64,000 bases of DNA from Roseomonas sp. (GCA_020249265.1 JADCGA010000019.1:156081-220080); one strand, 5' to 3'. Numbered from the stretch's first letter, positions 1-8,881 are shown. A program made the numbers and translations. Notes: generated by a model from the sequence alone, not told the origin.

Positions 1-920
1 TCCGCCAGCACGCGCATGGTGGTCATTTCCAGCGCCTTCAACTGCACTTCCACTTCAACCAGGCGCTCGCGGAAGCGCGCATCTTCGATCATCGGGCGTT
101 CACCACCCGGCGCATTCTGCGCAATTAGCTTCAGCCGACGGATGCGGTCTTTCGATGCACCCACGCGCGCCTGGCCGGTGCGTTCATTTGAAAGTAGGAA
201 TTTCGCGCAATCCCAGCCGCGATGTTCGGTGCCGACCAGATTGGCAACCGGCACTTTCACATCATCGAAGAACACCTCATTCACCTCATGCGCGCCATCA
301 ATGGTGATGATGGGGCGCACGGTGATGCCGGGTGTGTTCATATCCACGACAAGGAAGGAAATGCCTTCCTGCTGCTTGGTCGCTTCCGGATTGGTGCGCA
401 CCAGTAGGAAGATCCAATCGGCGTATTGCGCGAGTGTCGTCCAGGTTTTTTGCCCATTGACGATGTAGTGATCCCCTTCGCGCACAGCGCGCGTTTTCAG
501 CGACGCCAAATCAGATCCTGCGCCGGGTTCCGAGAAACCCTGGCAGAACCAAAGATCAAGATTGGCAAGCTTTGGCAGGAAGAATTTCTTCTGTTCTTCG
601 GTGCCGAAGGCAATCAGCACCGGCCCCAACATATTGCAATTGAAGCCAAGCGGAATCGGCGCCGGCGTGCCCTGCAATTCTTCCAACAGAATAAAGCGCT
701 TGATGGCAGACCAATCGCTCTGCCCGCCCCATTCCGCGGGCCAATGTGGCACGCACCAACCTTTAGCATTCAGCTTCTTCTGCCAGTCCAGCTGCATTTG
801 CTTGGTGGGGGTGCGGCCGGCTGCCATGCGTTCCCGCGTATCGGCGGGCAAATTGGCATCAATCCAATCGCGCACTTCCTGGCGGAAGGCGCGTTCCTCA
901 TCCGTGAAGCGTAGATCCAT
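1..920 (-). CDS. Acyl-CoA dehydrogenase, N-terminal part (runs off window)
   Basis: The ATG is at 920 on the minus strand and the frame stays open to base 1, so about 306 residues of a normally 390-residue enzyme are visible and the C-terminus lies outside. The protein begins MDLRFTDEERAFRQEVRDW, typical of FAD acyl-CoA dehydrogenases. The mid-region stretch CQGFSEPGAGSDLASL is the family signature that contacts substrate and flavin. Such enzymes introduce the alpha-beta double bond of acyl-CoA and pass electrons to ETF. The next gene upstream on the same strand, only 38 bases away, encodes hydratase and 3-hydroxyacyl-CoA dehydrogenase, the following two steps, so an operon is likely. Chain-length preference cannot be read from the sequence. 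Confidence 0.93.
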   Translation of the reverse strand, partial: MDLRFTDEERAFRQEVRDWIDANLPADTRERMAAGRTPTKQMQLDWQKKLNAKGWCVPHWPAEWGGQSDWSAIKRFILLEELQGTPAPIPLGFNCNMLGPVLIAFGTEEQKKFFLPKLANLDLWFCQGFSEPGAGSDLASLKTRAVREGDHYIVNGQKTWTTLAQYADWIFLLVRTNPEATKQQEGISFLVVDMNTPGITVRPIITIDGAHEVNEVFFDDVKVPVANLVGTEHRGWDCAKFLLSNERTGQARVGASKDRIRRLKLIAQNAPGGERPMIEDARFRERLVEVEVQLKALEMTTMRVLA

Positions 921-958
921 CTGTCTTTCTCCTTATTTCTTGCTGCCGACTTGCGGCA

Positions 959-3043
959 TCAGACCTTGGATTTGCCCATGGCCGCGAAGCTTCCGCCCTC
1001 ATCGGCCAGTTTTTCGATCAGCGCCGCGGGGCGCAGGTTCCTATCGCCCGTCGCTTCAGCGTATTGGTTGAGCTTGTCGCGCACCGCTTTCAGGCCAAGC
1101 GTATCCGCCCAGAACATCGGCCCTCCACGCCAGGCCGGCCAGCCAAAGCCATTGGTGAAGATCACATCAATATCAATCGGGCGGGATGAAATGCCTTCTT
1201 CCAGGATGCGCGCGCCTTCATTCACCATCGGCAGCAGCAGGCGTTCCAGGATTTCATCGGCTTCAATCTTGCGCCGACGCACCTGCATCTTTTCCGCGAC
1301 ATCCAGGATGATTCGCTCTACCTCAGGGTCGGGCAGGCGGTTGCGCTTTTCATCATACATGTACCAGCCCTTACTGGTTTTCTGACCGAAGCGCCCGGCG
1401 GCCACCACGGCATCCGCAATTGGCGCGACTGTGCCGCGCGCCTTACGCACCGCCGCACCAATATCAAGCCCGGCAAGGTCACCGGTCGCGAGCGGCCCCA
1501 TGGCCATGCCGTAGCCTTCCATCACGCGGTCAATATCCTGCGGCAGGCAGCCTTCCAGCAGCAGCTTTTCGACCTGCGGCGTGCGCTTGCCGGTCATGCG
1601 ATTGCCGACAAAGCCATCGCAATTGCCTACCAGCACCGGCAGCTTGCCGATCTTCTTACCGAATTCGGTTGCGGTCGCGATCGCAACCGCATTGGTCTTC
1701 GACCCGCGCACATTTTCAAGCAGGCGCATCACATTGGCGGGGCTGAAGAAATGCATGCCCATCACCCATTCGGGGCGTGATGTCGCATTGGCAATCTGAT
1801 CAATATCGAGCGTCGAGGTATTGGAAGCCAATATAATCCCAGGCCGCGCTGCTTTATCCAAGCGCGCGAAGACTTGCTTCTTCACATCCATATTCTCGAA
1901 CACTGCTTCGATTACCAGGTCGGCTTCGCCCACGGCTTTTTCGAAATCGGTGGAACCGCTCAGCAGGGCACGGCGCTTTTCGTATTCAGCTTGGGACAAG
2001 CGCCCGGAAGCGACCGTGCGTTGCCAATTCGCCTCACAACGTTGCAGGCCCTTGGTCAGGGCCTCATCCGTCATTTCAACAATGGTCACGGGCACGCCGA
2101 AATTCGCGGCACTCATGGCGATGCCGCCGCCCATGGTGCCGCCACCGATCACGACAAGCTTGCCGACCGGCAGCACTTGCGTATCGGCAGGCAGGCCGGG
2201 GACGCGCTGCGCTTCACGTTCGCCAAAGAAGATGTGGCGCAAAGCCTTGGATTGCTCGCCCGCCACCAGGCTTGCAAATAAATCGCGTTCTTTTTGTAAG
2301 CCTTCTTCGAAGGGTAGCGTAAAGGAAGCGCGCACCGCTTCCACGCAGCCCTTCGGACTTTCCTGGCCGCGCGCGCGCTTCAGCAAAGCGCCCGCCGCGG
2401 CATCAAACGGCGCCATATCCTGGCCCGCGATCCTGTCCGTGCGGTTGCGCGCCAGGGTGAAGGTCTTGCCAAGATTGGCGCGCGCAAAAGCAACCGCACC
2501 AGCTTCCAGATCGCCATCAATGATCGCATCCACGAAGCCGAGCTTATGCGCCTCAGTCGCCTTAATCGGGTCGCCGGAGACAATGATTTTCAGCGCCGCT
2601 TCCGGGCCGATCAGCCGCGGCAAGCGTTGCGTACCTCCCGCGCCCGGCACAAAGCCGCGCTTCACTTCCGGCAGGCCAAGATTTGCATCCGGAGCCGCCA
2701 CGCGCGCATGGCAGGCAAGCGCCACTTCCAAGCCACCACCCAGCGCCGAGCCATGAATGGCGGCGACCGTGAGGCCTGGGAAGCTTTCAAATTCTTCGAA
2801 GACTTCGGTCAAGGAAGGCGGGATTCGCGGCTTGCCGAATTCGGTCATCTCGGCGCCGGCGCAGAACATGCGCCCGGTGCCGATGATCACCACCGCCTTG
2901 GCGCCAGCGGCGCGCGCCGCCTTCATGCCATCATAAAGCCCGGCGCGAATTTCGGTACGCAGCGTATTCACGGGGGGGTTGGCCAGGCGCAGCACATGCA
3001 CCTCCCCCATCGCCACATGCTGCACGAATTGATTCTCAGCCAA
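959..3043 (-). CDS. Bifunctional enoyl-CoA hydratase/3-hydroxyacyl-CoA dehydrogenase (FadJ/FadB-like)
   Basis: A 694-residue fusion enzyme for steps two and three of beta-oxidation. The N-terminal crotonase domain (about residues 1-190) has IHGSALGGGLEVALA and LPEVKRGFVPGAGGTQRLP, which carry the oxyanion-hole and catalytic positions. A Rossmann NAD domain starts near residue 295 (VVIGGGTMGGGIAMS). The dehydrogenase part follows with GMHFFSPANVMRLLE and a C-terminal helical domain. I chose a TTG start at 3043 because AGGGAGA lies 7 bases upstream and the protein then begins LAENQFVQHVAMGEVH. The in-frame ATG at 3148 would add 35 residues of unfamily-like, Pro/Arg-rich sequence. The gene probably shares an operon with the acyl-CoA dehydrogenase just downstream. 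Confidence 0.93.
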   Translation of the reverse strand: MAENQFVQHVAMGEVHVLRLANPPVNTLRTEIRAGLYDGMKAARAAGAKAVVIIGTGRMFCAGAEMTEFGKPRIPPSLTEVFEEFESFPGLTVAAIHGSALGGGLEVALACHARVAAPDANLGLPEVKRGFVPGAGGTQRLPRLIGPEAALKIIVSGDPIKATEAHKLGFVDAIIDGDLEAGAVAFARANLGKTFTLARNRTDRIAGQDMAPFDAAAGALLKRARGQESPKGCVEAVRASFTLPFEEGLQKERDLFASLVAGEQSKALRHIFFGEREAQRVPGLPADTQVLPVGKLVVIGGGTMGGGIAMSAANFGVPVTIVEMTDEALTKGLQRCEANWQRTVASGRLSQAEYEKRRALLSGSTDFEKAVGEADLVIEAVFENMDVKKQVFARLDKAARPGIILASNTSTLDIDQIANATSRPEWVMGMHFFSPANVMRLLENVRGSKTNAVAIATATEFGKKIGKLPVLVGNCDGFVGNRMTGKRTPQVEKLLLEGCLPQDIDRVMEGYGMAMGPLATGDLAGLDIGAAVRKARGTVAPIADAVVAAGRFGQKTSKGWYMYDEKRNRLPDPEVERIILDVAEKMQVRRRKIEADEILERLLLPMVNEGARILEEGISSRPIDIDVIFTNGFGWPAWRGGPMFWADTLGLKAVRDKLNQYAEATGDRNLRPAALIEKLADEGGSFAAMGKSKV

Positions 3044-3154
3044 AAGCGTCTCTCCCTCATCCAGGCGGGGCCTGGCGCCCCTTTGGGGGTAGTCTCCGGC
3101 ACTCTGCGCCCGAGGGCAAGCACCCGGTTGCGGGAAAGCGCCGGTCATGCTGCC

Positions 3155-3258
3155 TTAGAGCATGCCTGCCACGCCCAAGCGTGGCCGACATACTCTAAAA
3201 ACAATGTTTGGTCGCATTTTCCGAGTCGCCAAGTGAAACCACTTGGCTTGAAAATGCT
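3155..3258. repeat. Two-hairpin intergenic element, family 1, copy A
   Basis: Reverse-oriented copy of a dispersed element also found at 9024-9126 and 39359-39417. Hairpin 1 (about 3204-3258) contains the palindrome CCAAGTG-CACTTGG inside outer arms GCATTTTC/GAAAATGC. Hairpin 2 (3155-3198) is bounded by TTAGAG and CTCTAA with inner arms CCACGC/GCGTGG. The element fills most of the gap between the divergent hydratase/dehydrogenase and SDR genes. Confidence 0.8.
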
Positions 3259-3289
3259 CCGGCCATCTAAGGCTCAAGGAGGAAGCGCC

Positions 3290-4072
3290 ATGTCCCTATT
3301 CGATCTGACCGGCAAGGTGGCCGTGGTCACCGGCGGCAGCCGCGGTATTGGCCGCGCCATTTGCGAAAGAATGGCCGAACAAGGCGCCAAGGTGGTGGTT
3401 TCATCCCGCAAAATTGATGCCTGCCAGGAAGTGGTGGATGCCATCAAGGCCAAGGGCGGGCAGGCCATGGCGATTGCCTGCAATATCGGGCGCAAGAATG
3501 AATGTCAGGCGCTGATTGACCAAACCATCGCCGCCTGGGGCCAGGTGGATATCATGGTCTGCAATGCGGCGATCAATCCGCATTTCGGCCCTGCCGTGAC
3601 CATGCCGGATGAGATTTTTGATAAGATCATGGCGTCCAACATCAAATCCAACCTGTGGCTTTCGCATATGACCGCGCCGGGTATGGCGGAACGGGGTGGG
3701 GGTTCCATCATCATCATTTCGTCCATCGGCGGCTTCCGGGGCTCCCCGGTGCTGGGCGCCTATGCCATTTCCAAGGCGGCCGATATGCAATTGGTGCGGA
3801 ACCTCGCCGTGGAATGGGGGCCGAAAAACGTGCGCGCCAATGCCATCGCGCCCGGGCTGGTGCGGACGGATTTCGCCCGCGCGCTGTGGGAAGACCCGGG
3901 CATTTACGCCAAGCGCACCAAGGACACGCCGCTGAAGCGCATTGGGGAACCCGATGAAATCGCGGGCGCGGCAGTGTTTCTGGGCTCCGCCGCCGGGTCC
4001 TTCATGACCGGGCAGACGATTGTGATTGATGGCGGCGTTTTGGCTGGCAGCCCCAGCCGTTCGGATGATTGA
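3290..4072 (+). CDS. SDR-family oxidoreductase (FabG-like)
   Basis: A 260-residue classical short-chain dehydrogenase/reductase. Visible signatures are the cofactor loop TGGSRGIG near residue 13, the NAA motif (VCNAAINPH), the catalytic Ser in IIISSIGG and the Tyr-x3-Lys pair in YAISK. The C-terminus has the usual GQTIVIDGG. The start at 3290 is set by a strong AAGGAGG 7 bases upstream; an open frame further upstream runs through the repeat element and is not plausible coding. The specificity-deciding motif is consistent with NAD(P)-dependent oxidation of a secondary alcohol, but the substrate is unknown. The gene is divergent from the fatty-acid oxidation genes and convergent with acs. Confidence 0.92.
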   Translation: MSLFDLTGKVAVVTGGSRGIGRAICERMAEQGAKVVVSSRKIDACQEVVDAIKAKGGQAMAIACNIGRKNECQALIDQTIAAWGQVDIMVCNAAINPHFGPAVTMPDEIFDKIMASNIKSNLWLSHMTAPGMAERGGGSIIIISSIGGFRGSPVLGAYAISKAADMQLVRNLAVEWGPKNVRANAIAPGLVRTDFARALWEDPGIYAKRTKDTPLKRIGEPDEIAGAAVFLGSAAGSFMTGQTIVIDGGVLAGSPSRSDD

Positions 4073-4143
4073 TCGGCGCGCGTTGCATCACTTTGCTTGA
4101 TCCCTATTGAAGGATCACGCCGATCCCGGTTCTACAATCAGCA

Positions 4144-4175
4144 TACGCGCCAAGATGTTTCCGTCTTGGCGCGTA
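4144..4175. terminator. Hairpin between convergent SDR gene and acs
   Basis: A perfect 12-bp inverted repeat (TACGCGCCAAGA and its complement) with an 8-base loop lies between two convergent genes. There is no T-tract on either side, so it may be a bidirectional mRNA-end or stabilising structure rather than a classical intrinsic terminator. An outer pair GATCGGCG (4071) / CGCCGATC (around 4121) surrounds part of the same gap. Confidence 0.6.
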
Positions 4176-4183
4176 ATGGCCTG

Positions 4184-6115
4184 CTACCTCACCCTATTCG
4201 CCACCAGCTGATCCACCACCGCCGGGTCAGCCAGGGTGCTGGTATCGCCAAGCCCATCCACCTCATTTGCCGCGATTTTGCGGAGAATCCGCCGCATGAT
4301 CTTGCCGGAACGGGTTTTCGGCAGGCCCGGCGCCCATTGGATGGCATCGGGTGTGGCGATGGGGCCGATTTCCTTCCGCACCCAGGCGACCAATTCCTTG
4401 CGCAGCACCTCGGAGGGCTCAACACCCGCCATCAGCGTGACATAGGCATAGATGCCCTGGCCCTTGATGTCATGCGGCATGCCAACCACCGCGGCCTCTG
4501 CCACCGCAGGGTTTCCCACCAGCGCGCTTTCAATCTCGGCCGTGCCCATGCGGTGGCCCGCCACGTTGATCACATCATCCACGCGGCCCGTGATCCAGTA
4601 ATAGCCATCGGCATCACGCCGCGCGCCATCGCCGGTGAAATACATGCCCTTGAAGGTGGAAAAATAGGTCTGCACGAAGCGTTCATGGTCACCATAAACC
4701 GTACGCATCTGCCCGGGCCAGCTATCCAGGATCACCAGATTACCCTCGGCCGCCCCTTCCAAAAGCTTCCCTTCACCATCCACCAAAGCCGGCTTCACAC
4801 CGGGCAAGGGAAGCGTGGCGGAACCAGGCTTTTGCGCGACGGCGCCAGGCAAGGGTGAGATCAAAATGCCGCCGGTTTCTGTCTGCCACCAGGTATCCAC
4901 AATCGGGCAGCGTGAATCGCCCACCACGCGATAATACCAAAGCCAGGCTTCGGGATTGATTGGCTCGCCCACGCTGCCAAGGATGCGCAGGCTGGAACGG
5001 TCATGCTTTTGCACCGGCGCTTCGCCATCGCGCATCAGGGCGCGAATCGCGGTGGGTGCGGTGTAGAAGATATTCACCTTGTGCTTTGCCACCACCTGCC
5101 AGAAGCGCCCGGAATCGGGCCAGCTCGGCACGCCTTCAAACATCAGCGTGGTCGCGCCATTCGCGAGCGGACCATAGACAATATAGCTATGCCCGGTCAC
5201 CCAGCCGACATCGGCGGTGCACCAATAGATCTCGCCTTCGCGATAATCGAAAACTTTTTCATGCGTATAAGATGCCCAAACCATATAACCGCCGGTGGTG
5301 TGCAACACACCCTTGGGCTTGCCCGTGCTGCCTGACGTATAAAGGATGAACAGCGGGTCTTCCGCGCCCATTGGCTCGGGCTCGCAAGTTTCGGGCTGGC
5401 CCGCAGTGATCGCATCCCACCAATGATCGCGGCCTGACATCATCTCAACGCTGCCGCCGGTATTGCGCGCGACAATCACGTTCTGGATGGACGAACAACT
5501 CAGCAGCGCCTCATCCGCATTGACTTTGAGCGGCACGCGCCGGCCACCGCGGCGACCTTCATCCGCAGTGATGAGCATGACGCATCTGGAATCCTGAATG
5601 CGCGATGCCAGGCTATCGGGTGAAAAACCGCCAAAGACGATGGAATGAATGGCGCCAACCCGCGCGCAGGCCAGCATGGCAACCGCCGCTTCCACGATCA
5701 TGGGCAGATAAATGCAAACCCGGTCGCCCTTTTTCACGCCAAGCTTCCGCATGGCATTAGCCAGTTTGCAGACGCGCGCATGCAATTCGCGGTAGGTCAC
5801 CTTGGCATCCGCGGCAGGGTCATCCCCTTCCCACAGGATCGCCACCTGATCACCGCGCGTCGCCAAATGCCGATCGAGGCAGGAGACTGAGGCATTCAGC
5901 ACCCCATCCTCAAACCATTTGATCGAAACATTGCCGTTGAAATCGGTGTTCTTGATTTTCGTTGGCGCCTTCATCCAGGTGATGCGCTTGGCTTCATCGC
6001 GCCAGAACGCATCGGGGTCCTTCGCCGCTGCGTCATACATGGCGGCGCGCTGCGCTTCCGTCACACGCGCCTTGGCGACGATTTCGGGTTTCAGCGCGAT
6101 CAATTCATCAGCCAT
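4184..6115 (-). CDS. acs: Acetyl-coenzyme A synthetase
   Basis: A 643-residue AMP-forming acetate:CoA ligase of the usual family length. It activates acetate through acetyl-AMP. Motifs include the phosphate-binding loop [37 protein letters not shown] and the C-terminal [14 protein letters not shown], whose lysine is the catalytic and acetylation-controlled residue of the family. The start MADELIALK at 6115 follows GGGGAGGA and gives the normal N-terminus; a longer frame to 6277 would be translated from the upstream non-coding region. The 5' end and upstream DNA of this gene are duplicated at 8275-8676. Confidence 0.97.
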   Translation of the reverse strand: MADELIALKPEIVAKARVTEAQRAAMYDAAAKDPDAFWRDEAKRITWMKAPTKIKNTDFNGNVSIKWFEDGVLNASVSCLDRHLATRGDQVAILWEGDDPAADAKVTYRELHARVCKLANAMRKLGVKKGDRVCIYLPMIVEAAVAMLACARVGAIHSIVFGGFSPDSLASRIQDSRCVMLITADEGRRGGRRVPLKVNADEALLSCSSIQNVIVARNTGGSVEMMSGRDHWWDAITAGQPETCEPEPMGAEDPLFILYTSGSTGKPKGVLHTTGGYMVWASYTHEKVFDYREGEIYWCTADVGWVTGHSYIVYGPLANGATTLMFEGVPSWPDSGRFWQVVAKHKVNIFYTAPTAIRALMRDGEAPVQKHDRSSLRILGSVGEPINPEAWLWYYRVVGDSRCPIVDTWWQTETGGILISPLPGAVAQKPGSATLPLPGVKPALVDGEGKLLEGAAEGNLVILDSWPGQMRTVYGDHERFVQTYFSTFKGMYFTGDGARRDADGYYWITGRVDDVINVAGHRMGTAEIESALVGNPAVAEAAVVGMPHDIKGQGIYAYVTLMAGVEPSEVLRKELVAWVRKEIGPIATPDAIQWAPGLPKTRSGKIMRRILRKIAANEVDGLGDTSTLADPAVVDQLVANRVR

Positions 6116-6329
6116 GCCTGGGTCCTCCCCCTGTTTCGGTCTTGATATGGGGGGAATGTGCGTCCGGGCTTTGCGAAACGTCAATCTTTTGGGTGGGCTG
6201 GGGGCGCCCCAAAACGACAAAGCCCGCCCCGGTGAAGGGCGGGCCTTGCGGCTGGTCGGCGGGCGGGACGCATCCACCCGACGGTTCTGCTGCGTTAGCG
6301 GGTGGCACCGCCTGCGGGGGCCGCCGGCG
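5931..6329. repeat. Direct repeat, left copy (acs 5' end plus upstream DNA)
   Basis: About 400 bp, comprising the first 61 codons or so of acs, the leader, a terminator hairpin and the last codons of a small upstream gene (APAGGATR-stop). It recurs in the same orientation at 8275-8676. The non-coding part is nearly identical, while the coding part of the right copy has diverged. Together the copies bracket the accessory insert 6330-8274. Confidence 0.9.
6211..6244 (-). terminator. Intrinsic terminator (left duplicate)
   Basis: The stem GCCCGCCC/GGGCGGGC with a 7-base loop is followed on the minus strand by a T-rich stretch (TTTGTCGTTTT). It would end transcription arriving from upstream before acs. 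The original position of this hairpin is downstream of the small exported-protein gene; the paired copy is at 8557-8588. Confidence 0.7.
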
Positions 6330-6570
6330 GTGCCGCCAGCCGGCTGCGGCAGAGTCGGCCCGGGTGCGCTGCGGGCCGGTTAGCTTCGCCGGGGCGGCAC
6401 CCCCCACCGCGGCCCCACCCCCCCACCCTTTGGAGAGGGGTTCCACGCGCCAGCGATTCGTCATTTCCGATGCTGCGACAAGGCCGCGGTAACTTCTGGA
6501 CGGAGGGGGCGCGAACCGTAAGCGTCATCTTTGGACTGCCTTGCGGCGCCGCGCTGTATCGGGCCCTCTC

Positions 6571-7824
6571 TCAACCCCGCCGCGGCACGACCCGGCAGTG
6601 CAGCAAGCCGAGCGGAACCAGTGCGACGATCCCGACCAGTAGCGCTACGGCCAGTGCGGTGGTCGGGCCGAAGCCCTCCAGCCCGGCCGCAAACAGGAAG
6701 GGCGCGCCCGCGCCCAGCACGGTGCGGATTGCCGCAAGCCGGCCGAGCCGCGCGCCGTAGCCGGCCGCGCCGAACAAAGCGAGCGGGACGCTGCCGCGCA
6801 CGATGCTCGAAAGGCCGGCTCCGAGCCCGAACAGCACCGCAAACACCGTGCCCGCCGCCACAGGATCGACCGGCAGCAACAGCACCAGGATCGCGGCCGG
6901 CAGCGCCGCAGCGGAAACCAGCGCAACTGTCAGCGGATGCAGCGCCCGCCAGAACAGTGCATCCACCAGCCGGATCAGCACCTGCGCCGGCCCCATCAGC
7001 ATGGCGACCAGATAGGCGGCAGTGCCGAGCTCGAGCGCCTGCAGCACTGGGACGAGATGGACCGTGACCGCCGCGGTCAACACCCCGCTCAGCGCGAAGC
7101 TTACCGCAACGGCCCAGAAGGCGAGCTGCGCCGCCCTGCCGGCAAGGGGCAGGCCGAATTCCTGCCGCGCCTCGGGCCCGGTGCCGCCAAGGGCCTCTCC
7201 ACGTGGCCGCGCCGAGATCCAGGCATGAAGCGGCAGCGCGACCAGCAGGTGCAGCGCAGCGAAGGCCGCATAGGTGCCGCGCCAGCCAAGCACCTCCACC
7301 AGCCACCCCGTGAGCGGCCAGAAGATCGTTGAGGCAAAGCCCGCGATCAGCGTGAGATGCGTAATGGCCCGCTTGGCCTCCGCGCGCCCGAGGGTGGCGA
7401 GCGTCGCGAAGGCGGCATCGTAGAGCACGGCGACGCCGACTACCTCGATGGCGATGACGCAGGCAGCGAAGGCCCAAAGATTGGGCGCGATCGCCAGGCC
7501 GCCCACCAGAAGCGCCGTGCAAAGGCTGCCGGCGGCCATAATGCGCGGCGCGCCGAAGCGGTCCATCCAGGCGCCGAGCTGCGGCGCGGCGAGCCCTCCG
7601 GCAAGCAACCCTGCCGAGAAAATCGCATAGAGAGAGGTGAGCGAGGTATCGAACTCTGCCGCGACGGCGGGCGCGAGGATGGCATAGGCGTAGTAGAGCG
7701 TGCCGTAGCCAATCACCTGCGTCGCACCGAGCGCGAGGACAACCGGAAGCAGCCGCGACCCGCTGCGCGGCGGCGCGGCCGGAAGGCGCGGGTCGAGGGA
7801 CACGCGCCGCCTCAGCCGCAGCAT
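6571..7824 (-). CDS. MFS transporter in accessory insert
   Basis: A 417-residue major facilitator with about 12 hydrophobic segments, for example GATQVIGYGTLYYAYAILAP and IAIEVVGVAVLYDAAFATLA, and the loop DRFGAPR between helices 2 and 3. The ATG at 7824 has AGGAGG 6 bases upstream and overlaps the end of the preceding frame by 13 bases, implying translational coupling. That preceding frame ends in a Cys-rich tail resembling flavoproteins of arsenic clusters (memory-based), so a role in arsenical efflux is possible but unproven. The insert looks richer in G and C than its neighbours and is flanked by direct repeats, so the gene was probably acquired. Confidence 0.85.
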   Translation of the reverse strand: MLRLRRRVSLDPRLPAAPPRSGSRLLPVVLALGATQVIGYGTLYYAYAILAPAVAAEFDTSLTSLYAIFSAGLLAGGLAAPQLGAWMDRFGAPRIMAAGSLCTALLVGGLAIAPNLWAFAACVIAIEVVGVAVLYDAAFATLATLGRAEAKRAITHLTLIAGFASTIFWPLTGWLVEVLGWRGTYAAFAALHLLVALPLHAWISARPRGEALGGTGPEARQEFGLPLAGRAAQLAFWAVAVSFALSGVLTAAVTVHLVPVLQALELGTAAYLVAMLMGPAQVLIRLVDALFWRALHPLTVALVSAAALPAAILVLLLPVDPVAAGTVFAVLFGLGAGLSSIVRGSVPLALFGAAGYGARLGRLAAIRTVLGAGAPFLFAAGLEGFGPTTALAVALLVGIVALVPLGLLHCRVVPRRG

Positions 7825-8074
7825 CCGCAGGCCTCCTGTACTGGCGCCACGGCTGGCCCGTAGCACGGCGCCTCGGCGACGCGTTCCGGCTTCGCGTCGC
7901 AGCAGACGCCCTGCGGCGTCGCCGGCGTACAACAGGAGGCCGCAGCATCGGGCGCGCGATCCGTCGAGCACATACCCGTCTGCGGCGGCACCAACCGGAC
8001 GCGTCGCACCGCCTGCGGGTCGCAGGCGACGAATGCGGCGATCGAACGCACTTGCTCGTGGCCGGTGGACAGGT
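7812..8074 (-). pseudogene. C-terminal remnant of a Cys-rich protein, possibly an ArsO-like flavoprotein
   Basis: The visible tail reads TGHEQVRSIAAFVACDP, then RRVRLVPPQTGMCSTD, then several Cys pairs (ASCCTP, GVCCDA, ACGCCG). I recall similar tails at the C-terminus of NAD(P)/FAD oxidoreductases in arsenic-resistance operons; this is a family memory, not a search result. The catalytic part is missing: upstream the frame passes directly into a piece of a Bug receptor. The stop overlaps the start of the MFS gene, as expected for an original operon pair. The fused open frame runs from GTG 8408 to 7812 but is unlikely to make a functional protein. Confidence 0.5.
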
Positions 8075-8274
8075 AATCAGTCATGGTCTGAATGAGGCCA
8101 TTGGGCCGCACACCAACAACCATAGGCGCGCCACCCACCAGCATCACATAGGAAAAGCTGCGTCGCACATTATAAGCTAGGTTGGGGAATAGTGTTTGCG
8201 CAACGGCCATGGGGCCGGCATTGGCCAGCACGAGCGGATAGCCATCCGGGCGTTCGGCTGCAATAACCAAAGCA
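8075..8274 (-). pseudogene. Internal fragment of a Bug (TctC) solute receptor
   Basis: About 66 codons resemble the middle of Bug family receptors: RPDGYPLVLANAGPMAVAQ, then LFPNLAYNVRRSF and VGVRPNGLIQTMTDYL. The two complete Bug genes in this window have the matching stretches ADGYTIMIHSN and [14 protein letters not shown]. The fragment has neither signal peptide nor C-terminus. It is fused in frame on one side to the Cys-rich tail and on the other to the acs fragment, so it marks one of the joints of a mosaic insert. Confidence 0.75.
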
Positions 8275-8676
8275 TTGCCATTGAAATCGGTATTCTTGAT
8301 TTTCGTCGGCGCCTTCATCCAGGCAATGCGCGTGACTTCATCGCGCCAGAAGGCATCGGGGTCTTTCGTCGCCGCATCATGCATGGCCACGCGCTGCGTT
8401 TCCGACACACGCGCCTTGGCGACGATTTCGAGTTTCCAGCGCGATCAACTCATTAGACATGCCTGGGTCATCCCCCTGTTTCGGTCTTGATATGGGGGGA
8501 ATGTGCGTCCGGGCTTTGCGAAACGTCAATCTTTAGGGTGGGCTGAGGGCGCCCCAAAACGACAAAGCCCGCCCCGGTTAGGGCGGGCCTTGCGGCTGGC
8601 CGGCGGGCGGGACGCATCCACCCGCCGGTTCTGCTGCTAGGTTAGCGGGTGGCGCCGCCTGCGGGGGCCGCCGGCG
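8275..8676. repeat. Direct repeat, right copy, with acs pseudogene fragment
   Basis: Second copy of 5931-6329. Its coding part (8275-8460, minus) still reads [19 protein letters not shown] and [11 protein letters not shown], but the first codons are out of frame through an extra base and several residues differ from intact Acs. The leader, terminator and gene-end segments match the left copy closely. At 8642 the repeat merges into the complete small exported-protein gene, which therefore marks the original chromosomal neighbour of acs. Confidence 0.88.
8557..8588 (-). terminator. Intrinsic terminator after small exported-protein gene
   Basis: The stem GCCCGCCC/GGGCGGGC with a short loop is followed on the minus strand by TTTGTCGTTTT. 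It lies 54 bases downstream of the stop at 8642, the natural place for the end of that transcript. Confidence 0.75.
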
Positions 8677-8881
8677 TCACCGCGCGGGTCTGGCCGTTCC
8701 CCTGATGGCCACGCACCTGGCCAGGGGCGGCTTCACCGGGCTTGGCCCCCGCCGGCGCCTGAGCGGCGGGGCGGCTGCCCTGGGCAGGGGCGGTGCTGGC
8801 CGTCCCCTGGGCGAGTGCCGCGCCTGTCAGCGCGAAAGCAAGGCCGGCGGCGAGAAGTGAGGTCTTTGTCAGGTAGCGCAT
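8642..8881 (-). CDS. Small exported Pro/Ala/Gly-rich protein, function unknown
   Basis: A 79-residue protein starting MRYLTKTSLLAAGLAFALTG with a clear Sec signal peptide, probably cleaved after ALAQ. The mature part is low-complexity and rich in Ala, Pro, Gly, Gln and Thr (APAQGSRPAAQAPAGAKPGE), with no domain that I recognise. A GAGGAC ribosome site precedes the ATG at 8881 and a strong terminator follows. Its last codons (AAPAGGATR) are also present at 6295 as part of the acs-region duplication. It may be a periplasmic or envelope-associated peptide. Coding is supported by signal, ribosome site and terminator; the role is unknown. Confidence 0.6.
   Translation of the reverse strand: MRYLTKTSLLAAGLAFALTGAALAQGTASTAPAQGSRPAAQAPAGAKPGEAAPGQVRGHQGNGQTRAVTPAAPAGGATR

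Noticed and set aside
6461-7948. 495-codon minus frame, longer than the MFS frame
   Set aside because: It is another frame of the same strand over the MFS gene, with Arg/Ala/Gly-only composition and no membrane helices; the MFS frame has a good ribosome site and 12 helices.
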